DNA of 64,000 bases from NCBI RefSeq assembly GCF_964355755.1, contig NC_092674.1, positions 11,041,001-11,105,000 of the forward strand, in the 5' to 3' direction. This DNA is from Antedon mediterranea. Its lineage: Eukaryota > Echinodermata > Crinoidea > Comatulida > Antedonidae. The notes below the pieces were generated by a model. The model had not been told where the DNA came from. It saw only the letters and a program-made list of their open reading frames with translations, and did no database searches. Below are positions 35,123 to 48,671 of this stretch, piece after piece (within the stretch, counting starts at the first letter, position 1; every line of letters begins with the position of its first letter). The translations under genes and the position numbers were made by a program.

Positions 35123-35542
35123 CACGGTCTTTCGCGCCAACGATATAATTCGTTCATTTTGACAATAGGATAACTGTCGCTTTTGTTCATGTGAGCGGGA
35201 ATTTAAAAATTAGGCTTTGTGGAATAAGTACTTAGTTATTGAGTACTTCTTTTTGTTACTTGATGAAAAGCGCATTTATATTAGCAGTTTTGAATATTCT
35301 GTTTCTATTTTACAAGATATAAATTCCTATTATTATGTTATATGAAATGACTGACGTTTTAAACGGTGACATTTAAGTGCTCATACAGGAATTATAATAA
35401 ACTGATGTCATTTATCAGCATAAAACTAATTTGTTGGGCATCATGTTTGTAACAGTTATTAGTCCCAACTAATGAATTTTTCAATTCAAACCATAAACCT
35501 TAGCAGCTTTTTTACAATCATAATAACACTTCAAATTAAATT
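35123..35542. other. histone spacer upstream of H2A copy 1
   Basis: AT-rich spacer; only the first 100 bases resemble the region upstream of H2A copy 2. It ends with AATTAAATT, the target duplication of the adjacent transposon. Confidence 0.6.
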
Positions 35543-37597
35543 GAGTGTTGACAAAGTGCGAGGCACGCGAGGCATGCGAGGCATGCCAAATATTTGTGCG
35601 AGGCATCATTTTATCATTTCCAAAAGTGCGAGGCATATAGTTTACAATTTCAAAAAGGTGCGAGGCATATCTTAACGTGCTATTATGCTATATTATAGGC
35701 CTAATAATCAATCGATACAAGCGTATCTAAATAGATTCGTGTATACACTCATCATGTTGTTTATTTTTATGTAACGATTGTTTTTTCATTCAAGTCATAT
35801 CGTGTCAAATTTTACTTTTACAAAAGTGCCCAAACTACGGTTCAAAAATCTGAACGACAGTCTTCAACTTTCGATAAACAATAATTGTTATAGCGACACA
35901 CTCATCAAATGACTGCAATGTTTGTTGGCATTTCGAGCGTGTTCACTCACATGTCTCTCGAACATAGCAGAGTGAAAATAATATTTTGTCACACCCCTGC
36001 GCCTAGATCCGGTAGACCCGAGAGATGGAAAATCCCTCTTTACTATTTAGCAGGTAGCGGAATGATTCAGCCCTCAGCTCAGAGGATTGTGGTGCATTCC
36101 CCTCCTATAGCACGTGGTTTCAGCAGCAACGCACAGACTTCTCTCTGAGCGGCGTGCCAAAGACATTTTTGACATTCCATTCTCTAGGAACAACACGTGT
36201 ACCTCTCTCGCAAATAAGGTGAACAGCGATTGCCAGGACAAGTTCAATAACTGGCGGTGAATAAAAGGTAACTGATATGCCGATCCAATAACATGCCGCA
36301 AAGAAAAAAATTGCGACAGAATTCTGGAGCGCGTGTGAAAAAAGACTTACGTCCGACAATTGTAATACTAGGCCTAAAATTAAACTTTAGCTAATATGCT
36401 TAGCCCTAACCTAGATAAAGGCCTATGTAGAAAATAATTTAATCAATTTTGATAAAATAATAATTGGTGTAATATTTAATAATGATACACTATTCCTGTT
36501 TTAGTAAGCTAGGTATATTACGAACGATTTTTATTTATTGTTGTCCATGTACGTACTAATAAACCTGGCGCTAGTTTCCTTCGCTTGTATTTTTACTCCA
36601 AATTTGATAACTAACTTTATCGTGTGAATACCACACCTTAGAAGTATACCTCATGAGTACTTTAATGAAAGAATCACATAAAAAGTAACAAATAAATCCT
36701 TAAATTAATGATTTTACAGGCGTGTTTCTCGCACACTGTTCGCGAATTTCACTTATTCAATGTTCAATATTTTTGTTTCTATGGAGCGCCAAAAGAGCAA
36801 CGATAATAGAGGACTAAAACTCAGTGGAATGCGTCAATTTCTCATGCATTTATTGGTGAAAAACACGTTTTATTTCAATATATTTGTTAATTTGTCAATA
36901 AAAATGTTGTAATATGTTACTGCTGATACTGTTCTGTTTTCAAAGAATAATAATCGATCCTAAATCAACATCACTACCTAGTCTAGACCTAGGACATCCT
37001 ACTAAGGATATTATGATGAATTTTTCTATTTTATTCTTTAAAAGGTTAACGAAACCGTGTACATTATCAACAGTAACATTTTTCCTTACTGACAGTGACA
37101 AAATCTATTGAAATTGTACTTGATTTTCACCAAATAATGCGTTAAATATAAATGGATTCCACAGAGTTTTTAGCCCTCTAATTAATTTTGCTCTCTAATT
37201 AATTTTGCTCTTTTGGCGTTCCATAGAAACCAAAATATTGAACATTGAGTGTGCGAAATGCGAGAAAAACAACGTCTGTAAAATCACCAATTTAATGGAT
37301 TTATTGTTACTTTTATGTGATTTTTCTTCATTAAAGTATGCCTAATTCTAAGCTGTGGTATTCAGGATAAAGCCTTGGTTAAATTACAAGGCAGGTGCAA
37401 AAGGAAACTAGCCTAGCGGGCCTAGGCCTAGGCTACTTCAATTTCGGTGATTTCCTGCCTTGCAATTTTGAGAAATGATAAAATGATGCCTCGCATTTTT
37501 TGATGATGGTAAAACGATGCCTCGCATAAATTTCTGACTTGCCTCGCATGCCTTCCCTGCCTCGCGTGCCTCGCTGCCTCGCACTTTGTTACTACCC
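35543..37597. mobile_element. 2.06 kb MULE-like element, copy A, 9 bp TSD
   Basis: Both ends carry strings of TGCGAGGCA-type units in inverted orientation (left GTTGACAAAGTGCGAGGCA, right ending TGCCTCGCACTTTGTTAC). AATTAAATT flanks both sides exactly (35,534-35,542 and 37,598-37,606). A 9 bp duplication points to Mutator-like elements. A second, internal inverted pair (about 36,583-36,880 and 37,120-37,385) shares GAACGCCAAAAGAGCAA-like sequence and GTGTGCGAGAAA. Open frames of 75-79 codons near 35,909-36,359 occur in all copies but match nothing I know. Confidence 0.85.
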
Positions 37598-37606
37598 AAT
37601 TAAATT

Positions 37607-38182
37607 TCAGTGATAAGACCAATACTTATTGTTTTTTTAATATTTAAATTTCAAATATGCCAATGTCATATATTAATTACAATTAAAATAAACACTGCCT
37701 AAAACAGTAAATAACTAAAACTATAGTATTATACAGCATATAAACCCAATAAAGAAACTAAAGGTATTAGATAAAAACACTGACAGCCAACATAAGAAAG
37801 CCTAGAGACGGATTGGTATACGCACAGAGAACTTATTTTCTCCATGGTGTATACGTAAGGAATCTATACGAATACTGCATCATATTATTAAAGATATTAC
37901 TGACATTTTTTAACGTCACATACTGTACTATATTCCAAATTATTTACTGTAACTGAAAAAATCTATAATTTAAAAGAAAAAAAATAGTCAATTTGGTATT
38001 GGTTTTTGGTTAATTAATCAAAATCATTCCTTATGTTATGGGGACAATTTAATATCGTATATTAATTTTACAAATTATGGCGGTGGTTATATCAGGATGT
38101 TGAGATGAATGTGCTGGATGGCGCCGTGTGAAAGAAACTACACAAATGTAACGCAAATAAATCTCTTTTTAGAACATTTGGT
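37607..38182. other. histone spacer H2A-H2B
   Basis: AT-rich spacer without recognisable genes. The last 70 bases contain the H2B downstream purine element. Confidence 0.5.
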
Positions 38183-38198
38183 GGCTCTGAAAAGAGCC
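38183..38198 (-). terminator. histone 3' stem-loop, H2B copy 1
   Basis: GGCTCTTTTCAGAGCC on the minus strand, followed by ACCAAATGTTC and AAAAAGAGATTTATT. Confidence 0.95.
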
Positions 38199-38227
38199 GT
38201 TTGGTTTGAGTTTTAGCAAAATAGTGT

Positions 38228-38596
38228 CTACTTTGAGCTAGTGTATTTGGTGACAGCCTTGGTACCTTCAGAAACGGCATGTTTAGCCAATTCACCCGGA
38301 AGCAATAAACGGACAGCGGTTTGGACTTCTCTACTGGTTATAGTAGATTTCTTGTTGTAGTGAGCAAGACGAGATGCTTCTCCAGCAATACGTTCGAAAA
38401 TGTCGTTAACGAAACTGTTCATGATTCCCATGGCTCTGCTTGAGATACCAGTGTCTGGATGAACTTGCTTCAACACCTTGTAGATGTAGATGCTGTAGCT
38501 TTCCTTTCGTTTACGTTTCCTCTTCTTGTCTGTTGCTCTTACAGCTTTAGCCTTACCGGCTTTCTTGGCAGCTTTTCCTGAAGTTTTTGGTGGCAT
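38228..38596 (-). CDS. H2B: histone H2B, copy 1
   Basis: Intact 122-residue replication-dependent H2B, starting [20 protein letters not shown]. The basic N-tail is followed by the histone fold from [20 protein letters not shown] through [18 protein letters not shown] and the C-terminal [17 protein letters not shown] helix. It lacks the repeated SPKK-type N-terminal extension of sea-urchin sperm H2B. It differs from the other two H2B copies at one residue (Ala instead of Thr at about position 21). H2B pairs with H2A in the nucleosome. An octamer motif lies upstream and the stem-loop 30 bases past the stop. Confidence 0.98.
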   Translation of the reverse strand: MPPKTSGKAAKKAGKAKAVRATDKKRKRKRKESYSIYIYKVLKQVHPDTGISSRAMGIMNSFVNDIFERIAGEASRLAHYNKKSTITSREVQTAVRLLLPGELAKHAVSEGTKAVTKYTSSK

Positions 38597-38665
38597 GTTT
38601 TACAATTTCAGTCTACGACGAGAACAATAGAAGTAGAAGTGAAAATTGTGAATGCAAGCTAAGTA

Positions 38666-38688
38666 GTTATAGCGGGTGATATGCAAAT
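38666..38688 (-). promoter_or_regulatory. H2B copy 1 promoter: octamer and TATA-like box
   Basis: On the minus strand the octamer ATTTGCAT (38,681-38,688) precedes CTATAACT by a few bases. The octamer is the known H2B-subtype element bound by Oct-1-type POU factors. Confidence 0.8.
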
Positions 38689-38699
38689 TAGGGCTTACC

Positions 38700-39800
38700 G
38701 GTTGGTAATTTATAGCTTACGGTTTCTATTGGCTGTTAAAAGCGCGCTTCTACATCATTTTAAAGGCTACGCCTAAGTAAGAAAGTTAACAATGATATTC
38801 CTTTTTTTTAAACAAGGAAGTAATTACGAATTAATAGACGCTTACTATATAACTTTACAATAAAATTTAATGACAAAAATAAAGTAATTAATTCATAAAA
38901 ACATGGACTATATTATACTGTTCTCTACATAATAAGCACACGAATTGACTTGAATTTTTTTAAATATCATACCAATTGTATACTTTATATAGTACAGTAT
39001 TTCAGTATTTTGAAATCCATGTATTCAAGGTCTAGTTTGTTAGAAAACAGTCAGAGACCCATTATACAAAATAATGAATGTTTATGGGTTGGTTTGTGAC
39101 TGCTATATTTACAGATGTATAAAAAACATGAAAAAGTAAGATTAATTCGATCAAACTTTAGATAGGTTATTTTATTAAATTACATTTTTTCAGGTAAATA
39201 CTTTTTTTTCGATCAAATTTGTGGAAAAAGTGGATAACTATTAAAATGGAATATTCAACAACAAAAAAGTGCTGTTTTAGGTCCGATTACTGTATTTGAT
39301 TTTATTATTACTGTTCTGTTCTGAAGACTAGCCTGGGAAGCTAGCCATTCAAAAAGGCCACTGCATTATACAAATAAGTAATGTACAATGGAGACAACAA
39401 ATAATGGCTATTATAAAAATAGATATCATAAACCAAAAAAAAACTGTCAAGCCAGAGAAAGTATCATAACAATTATGACAGTTTTTATTGGGGAAAGTTG
39501 ACTGATAAAGTTTCTATTTTTCTCCATTTCTTGAGTCCAGATCAAGTTATGCTGTTGGTACAGTATATTGTTTTTTTGTGGTCTTATTGAGAGGACAATT
39601 TGTTGGGTAATAATATTCCTACATTTAATATTGCATGGAAATTTTCATAATTATTTTGTTGTAAATATTAACTGTTTTGAAGGATTAAAAAAATTATGAA
39701 TGAATGAAAACTCGCTAGGCCCTATGTTTTATTTAACATATTTATAAATTGAAAGAAACAATAATATTTGCTATATTAATTCTCTTTTAGTTCAAGTGGT
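38700..39800. other. histone spacer H2B-H3, repeat 1
   Basis: Homologous throughout to the spacer at about 49,140-50,300, with small indels; the two diverge more than the genes do. No other gene is present. Confidence 0.7.
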
Positions 39801-39816
39801 GGCTCTGAAAAGAGCC
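39801..39816 (-). terminator. histone 3' stem-loop, H3 copy 1
   Basis: GGCTCTTTTCAGAGCC on the minus strand followed by ACCACTTGAACTAAAAGAGA. Confidence 0.95.
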
Positions 39817-39840
39817 TTTTGGTTTGAGAAAGTAACACTA

Positions 39841-40913
<1,073 letters not shown>

Positions 40914-40999
40914 CTAAGCTTAGACTTTCGGTTCGGTTGGTTCGATGAGAAAGCAATTATGAAAACGTAATGTGATTGGACAAAATGTATAGCTTATTA

Positions 41000-41009
41000 C
41001 ACGTCCGCA
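41000..41009 (-). promoter_or_regulatory. H3 copy 1 upstream motif TGCGGACGTG; TATA lost
   Basis: The shared TGCGGACGTG motif is retained, as is a CCAAT-type GTCCAATCAC, but the TTATAAACG TATA region of the other H3 copies is replaced by unrelated sequence around 40,935-40,960. Confidence 0.65.
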
Positions 41010-41856
41010 TACAAATCTATTGAATCAGAGATCGCGATGGTTTGATGGTTGGATTGACACAAAGAAGAGATAAAGTACGTAAAATAAAATAAAAGAAGTG
41101 CTTTTAACAAAATAAGCCTATTAACGATAAAACAATGATGTACAAAATATAAAAGTAAAATAAAGTTGCTTTCATCTTCGCATGCCCGTTTGATGAAGCC
41201 TTTACAAAATCGACCAAATTCAACTTCAATAGCTGAATTTGTTTCAATGGAAGATCTACACAGTACAGATAAGAAAACAAGAATTAGAAGTTCAAATTCC
41301 TACCTATCTAACCACAGTATACTATAGTTTTATATTCAGATCAGATAACCATACGTTTATTACACTATATACAAATCTATCGAATTGCCATAGTTTTATG
41401 ACACAAATTTACGGTAACAAAGCAATCATGCTCGTTCAATAACTGAATTGATTTCAATGCAAGATGTGTATAGAAAACAAGAAAAATGTGAAGTTCCACA
41501 CTCATATTAAATACATCACAAAATGTACTGAGTCTGTTTTATCACAAAATCACGTATGTCAGTCATATTATATGCCTACACAATGGAGAAATGATACCAC
41601 CCATCCCACTTTTTTTTAAAAGAGAAATAATATTAATAATGCGGTGCAAAAAAAACCCAAATTTACAGTTTTTACAGGTTTTTTTTTTTGTATTCTGTGC
41701 TTGCTTTGAATTTCAGACCTAGGGCCTAGGCCCCCTAATTAAATTTGGGTAGGAAATAGTACTATTAGCAAATAAAACACATGGTACTACAGTATATATT
41801 TATAAAAAGGTAAAGGCTTATGTTTTGGCAAATCAATCTCTTTTGGTTCAAATGGT
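41010..41856. other. histone spacer H3-H4, repeat 1
   Basis: AT-rich spacer without recognisable genes or repeats. It is much shorter than the corresponding region of repeat 2, which carries two transposons. Confidence 0.55.
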
Positions 41857-41872
41857 GGCTCTGAAAAGAGCC
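41857..41872 (-). terminator. histone 3' stem-loop, H4 copy 1
   Basis: GGCTCTTTTCAGAGCC on the minus strand, followed by ACCATTTGAACCAAAAGAGA. Confidence 0.95.
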
Positions 41873-41920
41873 TTTTGGTTTGAGAAGTCTTTGTTTGGCC
41901 GGCTGCTGAGTGTGTACTGC

Positions 41921-42292
<372 letters not shown>

Positions 42293-42309
42293 TCAAAAAA
42301 GCTGAAGGA

Positions 42310-42332
42310 TTTATACGCTCTATGCGGACGTG
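42310..42332 (-). promoter_or_regulatory. H4 copy 1 promoter: TATA box and TGCGGACGTG motif
   Basis: A TATAAA box at 42,310-42,315 lies about 80 bases above the start codon. Eight bases further up is the shared motif, here as CACGTCCGCA on the gene strand (42,323-42,332). Confidence 0.75.
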
Positions 42333-43179
42333 AATCTAGGACTACAGTAAACAACATTGACATAACTCGCTGTGACCTCGTTCGGGTTTGGCAATTGCTT
42401 TATTGTGAATCGGGCGGGAAATTAAAACAAATAGAATTGAGCTTAAAATTTGAATATTAAGAAAATCATAGCAACATTTATTATGAACTTGTGTATTAGA
42501 CATGAATATGCCATTTTAATAACTCACATAATTAATTAATATAAAAAAAATTGATAAATTAAGAGGTGTCTGGTTCTGTATTGTAGTGTAATTTTGTAAT
42601 AGTAAAATTAGGTATAGTTTTTTAGATAGCAGCTAATTATTTTATAACAAAAGTGTCTGTATTGTTTTCGTATTAATTCTTTTTTACCTTTGCCTATGTA
42701 AATACAATAGTCTATTAACAGTGATGGTTGCATATAAACAATTATACTGGTTCTATATCTAATTAGGAATTTCCTGTTTGTTAACACTGTTTATCATCCT
42801 ATTGTAATTATGGAGAAAATAATGTTGTAATTATAATTATTTCCTTCATGTTATAAGTAAGGTGCTGGGTGGGGGGAATTAGTGATTGGTTTTGTAGATT
42901 AAGAGTAATCAAATACTGTATTTAAAAATTACATGTTTTACTTGTTATATTTGGAGAAGGGGAATGAATGGGTTTTATTACATGTACCGTATGTAGATTA
43001 AGTAAGATTACCTATATTTTTGTCAATTTTGTGCTTTCATTTATTATACATTTTTGTTAGACGCACCTTTAAAATGTGAAGTGTGCCACTGTTACAAAAA
43101 ATAAATAAATAACAGTTTGATCAAAAATTGCATCAAAAGAAAAATATTCTGAAAAACTGTAATTTAAGCAAAATATTGA

Positions 43180-43540
43180 GTCAAATTGTCGGTTTCCCGA
43201 TTTTTCCCTAGTTAGACAATGGTTTTTGGTTAAAACATCTTTAAACCACTTTCTGTGTGCATATTCTAATTTTCTGTGATCTGCTGTTAATGTTATGTAT
43301 AATTATTTAATAAATAAAATGATTAGTTAACTTTTAACATTTTATTTAGTGTCAAGTCTAACAAGAAGATTATTTAATACTATTACAGTATAAGATATAT
43401 TGTCCCCCTGAAAAAAATAATTATAAATAGGCCATTTTAATGTCACATAAAAATATTTACCTGAAAAATTCAAATGTTTGCCTTAATAATTTAAAGCAAA
43501 ATATAGTCAAATTGACTGGAAGTCAATGGGTTTCCGGTTG
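43180..43540. repeat. H1-flanking spacer repeat, left copy
   Basis: Shares TGAGTCAAATTGT, GACAATGGTTTTTGGTTA, CATCTTTAAACCACTTTCTG and AGGCCATTTTAATGTCACAT, in the same order, with 45,515-45,975. It is a diverged direct repeat bracketing the H1 gene. Confidence 0.8.
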
Positions 43541-43635
43541 AATTTAACCGTTTATTTAATTCATGTTTTTATATATGAAAAATTATATTTATAGCCTATA
43601 TATTTATAGTTATATAATTTATAGATATGTTTAAA

Positions 43636-43718
43636 TATGGTAGTGATATGACATCGTCATGTTCGTATATGAGCACATTTTTTTGACACATAAAGTTTGA
43701 TAGCGTAGAAGACAAGGT
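43636..43718. mobile_element. MITE remnant related to 31,346-31,506
   Basis: Contains ATATGGTAGTGATATGACAT and AAAGTTTGATAGCGTAGA, matching the inner and right-terminal parts of the MITE at 31,346-31,506. The left end is not found. Confidence 0.55.
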
Positions 43719-44034
43719 TTAAGAAACTACTAAAATAAAGAAAAATACTTTGTGCATTTTTTTTTTATGAAATGTAGAAAACGTATACAGTAGTGTTTTG
43801 AAGTGTGATATCTTTTTTATTCTTCTGTGAGCAGATAAAGGTCATCATAGCATACTATGTTGTGAAGAAGTTGTTGCATGTTTTTAAGTAAAAATCTTGT
43901 CAAACAGTAATGACGTTCTATGCCATCATATTATAAATATTATACTGTTTATAATGCTTATTTAGAGTGAGCTCTTACAAGAATTAGATGTAGATAAAGA
44001 AGCAAGGCAAATAAATCTCTTTTGTATATATGGT

Positions 44035-44050
44035 GGCTCTGAAAAGAGCC
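44035..44050 (-). terminator. histone 3' stem-loop, H1
   Basis: GGCTCTTTTCAGAGCC on the minus strand, followed by ACCATATATACAAAAGAGAT. Confidence 0.95.
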
Positions 44051-44080
44051 GTTTGGTTTGAAAATGGATGAAGTAGTAAT

Positions 44081-44659
44081 TTACTTTTTGGCGGCCTTCT
44101 TCGGTGACTTTGAAGCCTTTTTAGCTTTAGGCTTTTTAGGCTTCTTGGTCTTTGGCTTTTTAGGAGACTTGGTAGCCTTTTTTGGCTTGGATGCCTTCTT
44201 CTCCGATTTCTTAGCCTTCTTGGGTGACTTGGATTTGGTAGCCTTCTTTGCAGCTGGTTTCTTGGCCTTCTTTGCTACCGTTTTTTTGGCCTTCTTTGCA
44301 ACAGTCTTTTCCTTGTCTGCAGCTGCTTTCTTCTTTGCTTTTTCCTTCTTTGCCTTGGCAGCGGCGTCAGCCTTGGCTGCAGCCTGGTTCAGTTTGAATG
44401 AACCGCTGGCCCCAGTACCTTTTGGTTGAACGAGTTTGTTGCTTTCGACACCACGTTTCAAAGCCATACGGAGATGAGTTTTCATGTTGTTAGGATCAAC
44501 TTTGTAGTTGGCTTGGATGTACTTGGCAATAGCTTGGCGAGATGAGCCATTTCTCTCCTTCAAATCACCGATTGCTGCCGTAACCATGTCGATGTACGTT
44601 GGGTGAGCAGCAGGCTTCTTTGCTACAGCCTTCTTTTTAGTTTTAGTTTGGTCAGCCAT
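44081..44659 (-). CDS. H1: linker histone H1
   Basis: A 192-residue H1. I place the start at [10 protein letters not shown] (44,657-44,659), because the in-frame upstream extension is Cys-rich and unlike any H1. A short basic N-tail precedes the winged-helix domain (about residues 19-92: [46 protein letters not shown]). The last 100 residues are Lys/Ala/Pro-rich with several SPKK motifs that bind linker DNA and can be phosphorylated by cyclin-dependent kinases. It is the only H1 in the window; the inverted arm has not reached one by its end. Its gene sits between H4 copy 1 and H2A copy 2. Confidence 0.97.
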   Translation of the reverse strand: MADQTKTKKKAVAKKPAAHPTYIDMVTAAIGDLKERNGSSRQAIAKYIQANYKVDPNNMKTHLRMALKRGVESNKLVQPKGTGASGSFKLNQAAAKADAAAKAKKEKAKKKAAADKEKTVAKKAKKTVAKKAKKPAAKKATKSKSPKKAKKSEKKASKPKKATKSPKKPKTKKPKKPKAKKASKSPKKAAKK

Positions 44660-44751
44660 AATTGAGAATGCAAGACACTTACAAATAACAAGTCGAGTAG
44701 AGAGTTGAGTGAAACAACACAACGACTTAACTCCACTTTTATTTACGTTAT

Positions 44752-44761
44752 TGCGGACGTG
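44752..44761 (-). promoter_or_regulatory. H1 upstream motif TGCGGACGTG
   Basis: The same ten bases found upstream of H3 and H4 lie about 93 bases above the H1 start codon, as CACGTCCGCA on the gene strand. Only a weak AATAAAAG-type TATA substitute is seen below it. Confidence 0.6.
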
Positions 44762-46823
44762 GACTAAAACGTCACTTACGTTTGTAGCTCTCTCAGCGCC
44801 TTTTTGTGTTCGATATAACTACAAGATATTTTTCTTAAATTGTGTTTTTTATTCACTTTAAATGCACTTATAAATCTCTATTTTTTATATCTTGAAGAAT
44901 ATTTTTGAGTATAGTATCTGAAAATACATTGTTATTCTATAAGAAATGTTTAATTTAGATTAATCGGTTTAAAAAAATAGATATGAGAATTGGAACTTTT
45001 CAGTTCATGTTTTTTAAACATATTCTACTTACAAATCGCTAAATTTTGAAAATGCTGTATCTATTTTTGATTAAAAACACATTTGATATGAAAACATTAC
45101 AATATATAATTGAATATTCAACCGAAATTAAATAAATTTCGATGTATTTTACGCTTTGTTTTAAGGCAATAATGTTGGTGACTTGAACAAACATGAGAAT
45201 GAAATGTCAGGAAAACTTAATGTTTGCTGTCACTGTTATAGACCACTCTCGCACGGTTCTATAGCATTATCAAAAGCTAATACAGTAGTAACAATAATGT
45301 TGATAACTTATTGTGTCATGTGATGATGATGGTATTGTTTAATAATTCTGTTATCTTTTTTGTGTATGTTTTCACTTCTTTTGAGTTGTTTTGCAATAAC
45401 CAAAGAAGTAGGCCTACACATATTGAATAAGTTGTGTGATGATGTATTGGAGCATGATTACAGTTAAAAAAAGACACAATATTATAATAAGTGGTGGTTG
45501 GGACGCAAAGCAAAATTGAGTCAAATTGTTGCTTTCATTTTTTCCTGGTCGGACAATGGTTTTTGGTTAGATTAACCGTTTATTTTGTCTACTGAAGTAA
45601 ATAACTCATTAAAACTGCTAGATGCCCTTTCAAAGCCTTCATTTGTCATGTTTTTGGGTGAAAATACATCTTTAAACCACTTTCTGCTTTTTGTGAATAT
45701 TCTAATTTTCTTGTGATCTGCTGATAATGTTATATATTATTTACTAGATAAATAACCTGAATGACAAGTCCAACAAGAAGATTATAATTATTTAATATTA
45801 TAAGATATGTTGTCCCCCTCAAAAAATAATTAATAGGCCATTTTAATGTCACATACCGTAATAGTTATTCACATTAACAAAAAATTATTATTTACCTGAA
45901 AAATTATAACTTCAATCAAAAAATATTCAAATTGATTGGAAGTCAATGAGTTATTTGGTTGAATTTAACCATTCATTTCATCTTTTTATGAAAAATTATA
46001 TATTATTATATTAATATATCGATTATAATTAGTGGTGGTCATTGTTTTCCCGTGATTGGGACGTGTATATATAACAATAAATCATAATTTTAAACATTTA
46101 CAAATCACTATTTTTTTCTATTAACGATAAATAATGTTTAAAATAAATGTTTGACTTTTAGAACGTATGTGACTGTTATTTCAGAGAGAAATGTTTGACT
46201 TTTGTTCATTTAAAATGATTAATGTCAGAGGAGTACGTTATGTCAAGATTACTATAGCTTCAAGAGTCAACAGTAAACTAACTAACTAAAATTGTCTTCA
46301 ATTTAATAATATTTTAGACAAAATTAGAAATTGTCGGTGATTCTGGCATGTTGATTGAACAACAGGAGAATGTTTGAAGTTTTCAAGAAGTAATTAAAGA
46401 AAAAACAACAAATTGGGATTGGTGAAAAAAGGCGCAAGTCTTGACATGTAGTTTACCTCTGGAGTGGGAGAAGCAAGTATACATTTTGATGGACTAATAT
46501 TAGTTTGAATAAACTACAATATTACCTGTCCCAGTCAGCATCACCTTTCATTATATAATAATATTAATACTGTACTATAAAGTCAGTATATTTGTGATAA
46601 AACAGGGGTTTTTTTTTACAAGAACAAGGGCAGGTAATTTTTGTTTATTTGGTGGCTTTTTGCACAGACTCCCTGATTAGTTGATATCATTCAGAGGGGT
46701 GCATTAGATCGACCATGAATAATACATGATCCTCCCCAATTGGATCCCACTGGGTGGGAATAATTTTACACAACAATTGAAAACAACAGACAAACAAATC
46801 AAATCTCTTTATGTTTATTTGGT
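44762..46823. other. histone spacer H1-H2A
   Basis: AT-rich spacer. It contains the right copy of the H1-flanking repeat (about 45,515-45,975), and its last 130 bases match the 3' side of H2A copy 1. No other gene seen. Confidence 0.6.
45515..45975. repeat. H1-flanking spacer repeat, right copy
   Basis: Diverged direct copy of 43,180-43,540, with extra sequence inserted near 45,575-45,660 and 45,855-45,895. Confidence 0.8.
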
Positions 46824-46839
46824 GGCTCTGAAAAGAGCC
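46824..46839 (-). terminator. histone 3' stem-loop, H2A copy 2
   Basis: GGCTCTTTTCAGAGCC on the minus strand, followed by ACCAAATAAACATAAAGAGA. Confidence 0.95.
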
Positions 46840-46872
46840 GTTTGGTTTGAGAAATGGTCCATAAATGATGAT

Positions 46873-47372
<500 letters not shown>

Positions 47373-48246
47373 CACGGTCTTCCGCGCCAACGATATAATT
47401 CGTTCATTTGACAGGCAGGATTACTGTTGCTTTGTTCCAGATGAGCGGGAATTTAAAAATGTGGCTTTGTTTAATAAGTACCTTTACTATAGTACTTATT
47501 TTTATTTTATAACACTATAAAATTTATAGTGTTTTGCTTTTTGTTCTCATTTTCTTTAGTTAGAATTTGAGTGCATTGCATAGTTAGCTAACCGCGAATA
47601 TTCTAAAGAATAGAATGTACAGTATAACTTTTCGAGATATTCATTAATTCCTTTATAGAAATCCAAATGCACAAGGATATGCCGAGTTGGATGCCTCAGA
47701 GACATATTACACCATTTATATTTTAATATTTGTCTAATGTTTACAGTTTACTGTGGTACTTAAGATTTAAATATTGGTAAAACAAAAGAGATGTTAATTG
47801 ATTTCCGTGTTTGTTAAATATTAGACTGAAGTCCCAACAATTTAACTTAATAATATCTCGCAAAAGAAAGGATTGATCATCATAAATATCTTACTTGGTG
47901 TTCTGATAATTAATTGAAATTTGACAAACAATTTGAATCAATGTTAACTTCGAAAGCGAATGTTTCTTTATGAGAAGATTACATTATCTTTTAAAGTTGA
48001 TGATAAAATCATTTCTCTACATTATAAATCTATTGCGCAAATTACTATGACATTTGTTTTACAATTCCTTTAGAGAAAGTGATGCTGTTACATAGAATCA
48101 CTAATTAATTATTGCAATATTCTAAATAAAATTAGAAGAAATATGAAATGTAAAACTCATCCTCATTGACCATGAGCGCTATAACTCACTTACAATGGTA
48201 CTCTGAAATGGCATTTATAAAGACGAATAAGCTGTTGTTCACTGTA
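47373..48246. other. histone spacer H2A-H2B, repeat 2
   Basis: AT-rich spacer. Unlike repeat 1 it carries no MULE-like element, and beyond the first 100 bases it has little similarity to the repeat 1 spacer. No gene seen. Confidence 0.55.
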
Positions 48247-48386
48247 ATTGGTCAGATGTTTTGCCCTACTCCGACGTAATTTGTACTTTATTCCAAGTAC
48301 ATTTGAGAATACTTGCAACAAAATTCTCAAATGTACTTAGTATAAAGTACAAATTACATCAGAGTAGGGCAAAACATCTGACCAAT
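48247..48386. mobile_element. 140 bp hairpin MITE
   Basis: A near-perfect palindrome: ATTGGTCAGATGTTTTGCCC at the left is mirrored by GGGCAAAACATCTGACCAAT at the right, with a short loop near 48,310. It has no coding capacity and is probably a small fold-back MITE. A target duplication is not obvious. Confidence 0.82.
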
Positions 48387-48627
48387 ATACTCAACTCCCT
48401 GACGCAAAGCTACTCCACAGTAGTTTAAAAACAATTACAATCCTGTTGTACACTGTAACGTGCAATAGAAAAAAAAAACACATTTGTTTTATTTATAATT
48501 TAGAGGAACCGAATATGATGTGTGTGGTCTATTATTATACTGCAAGTTATAATATGAGGAAGTAAGGAATTTAAGAAAGGAACTACACAAATGAAACGCA
48601 AATAAATCTCTTTTTAGAACATTTGGT

Positions 48628-48643
48628 GGCTCTGAAAAGAGCC
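48628..48643 (-). terminator. histone 3' stem-loop, H2B copy 2
   Basis: GGCTCTTTTCAGAGCC on the minus strand, followed by ACCAAATGTTCTAAAAAGAG. Confidence 0.95.
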
Positions 48644-48671
48644 GTTTGGTTTGAGTCCAGCAAAATAGTGT

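Larger units (their letters stand above)
42333..44034. other. histone spacer H4-H1
   Basis: The first 300 bases resemble the sequence upstream of the two plus-strand H4 genes. A block at about 43,180-43,540 recurs on the other side of H1. A MITE remnant lies at about 43,636-43,718. No other gene. Confidence 0.6.

Noticed and set aside
44058-44429. Long open frame antisense to H1
   Set aside because: It is the complement of the Lys/Ala-rich H1 tail; its Phe/Leu-rich composition is a codon shadow.
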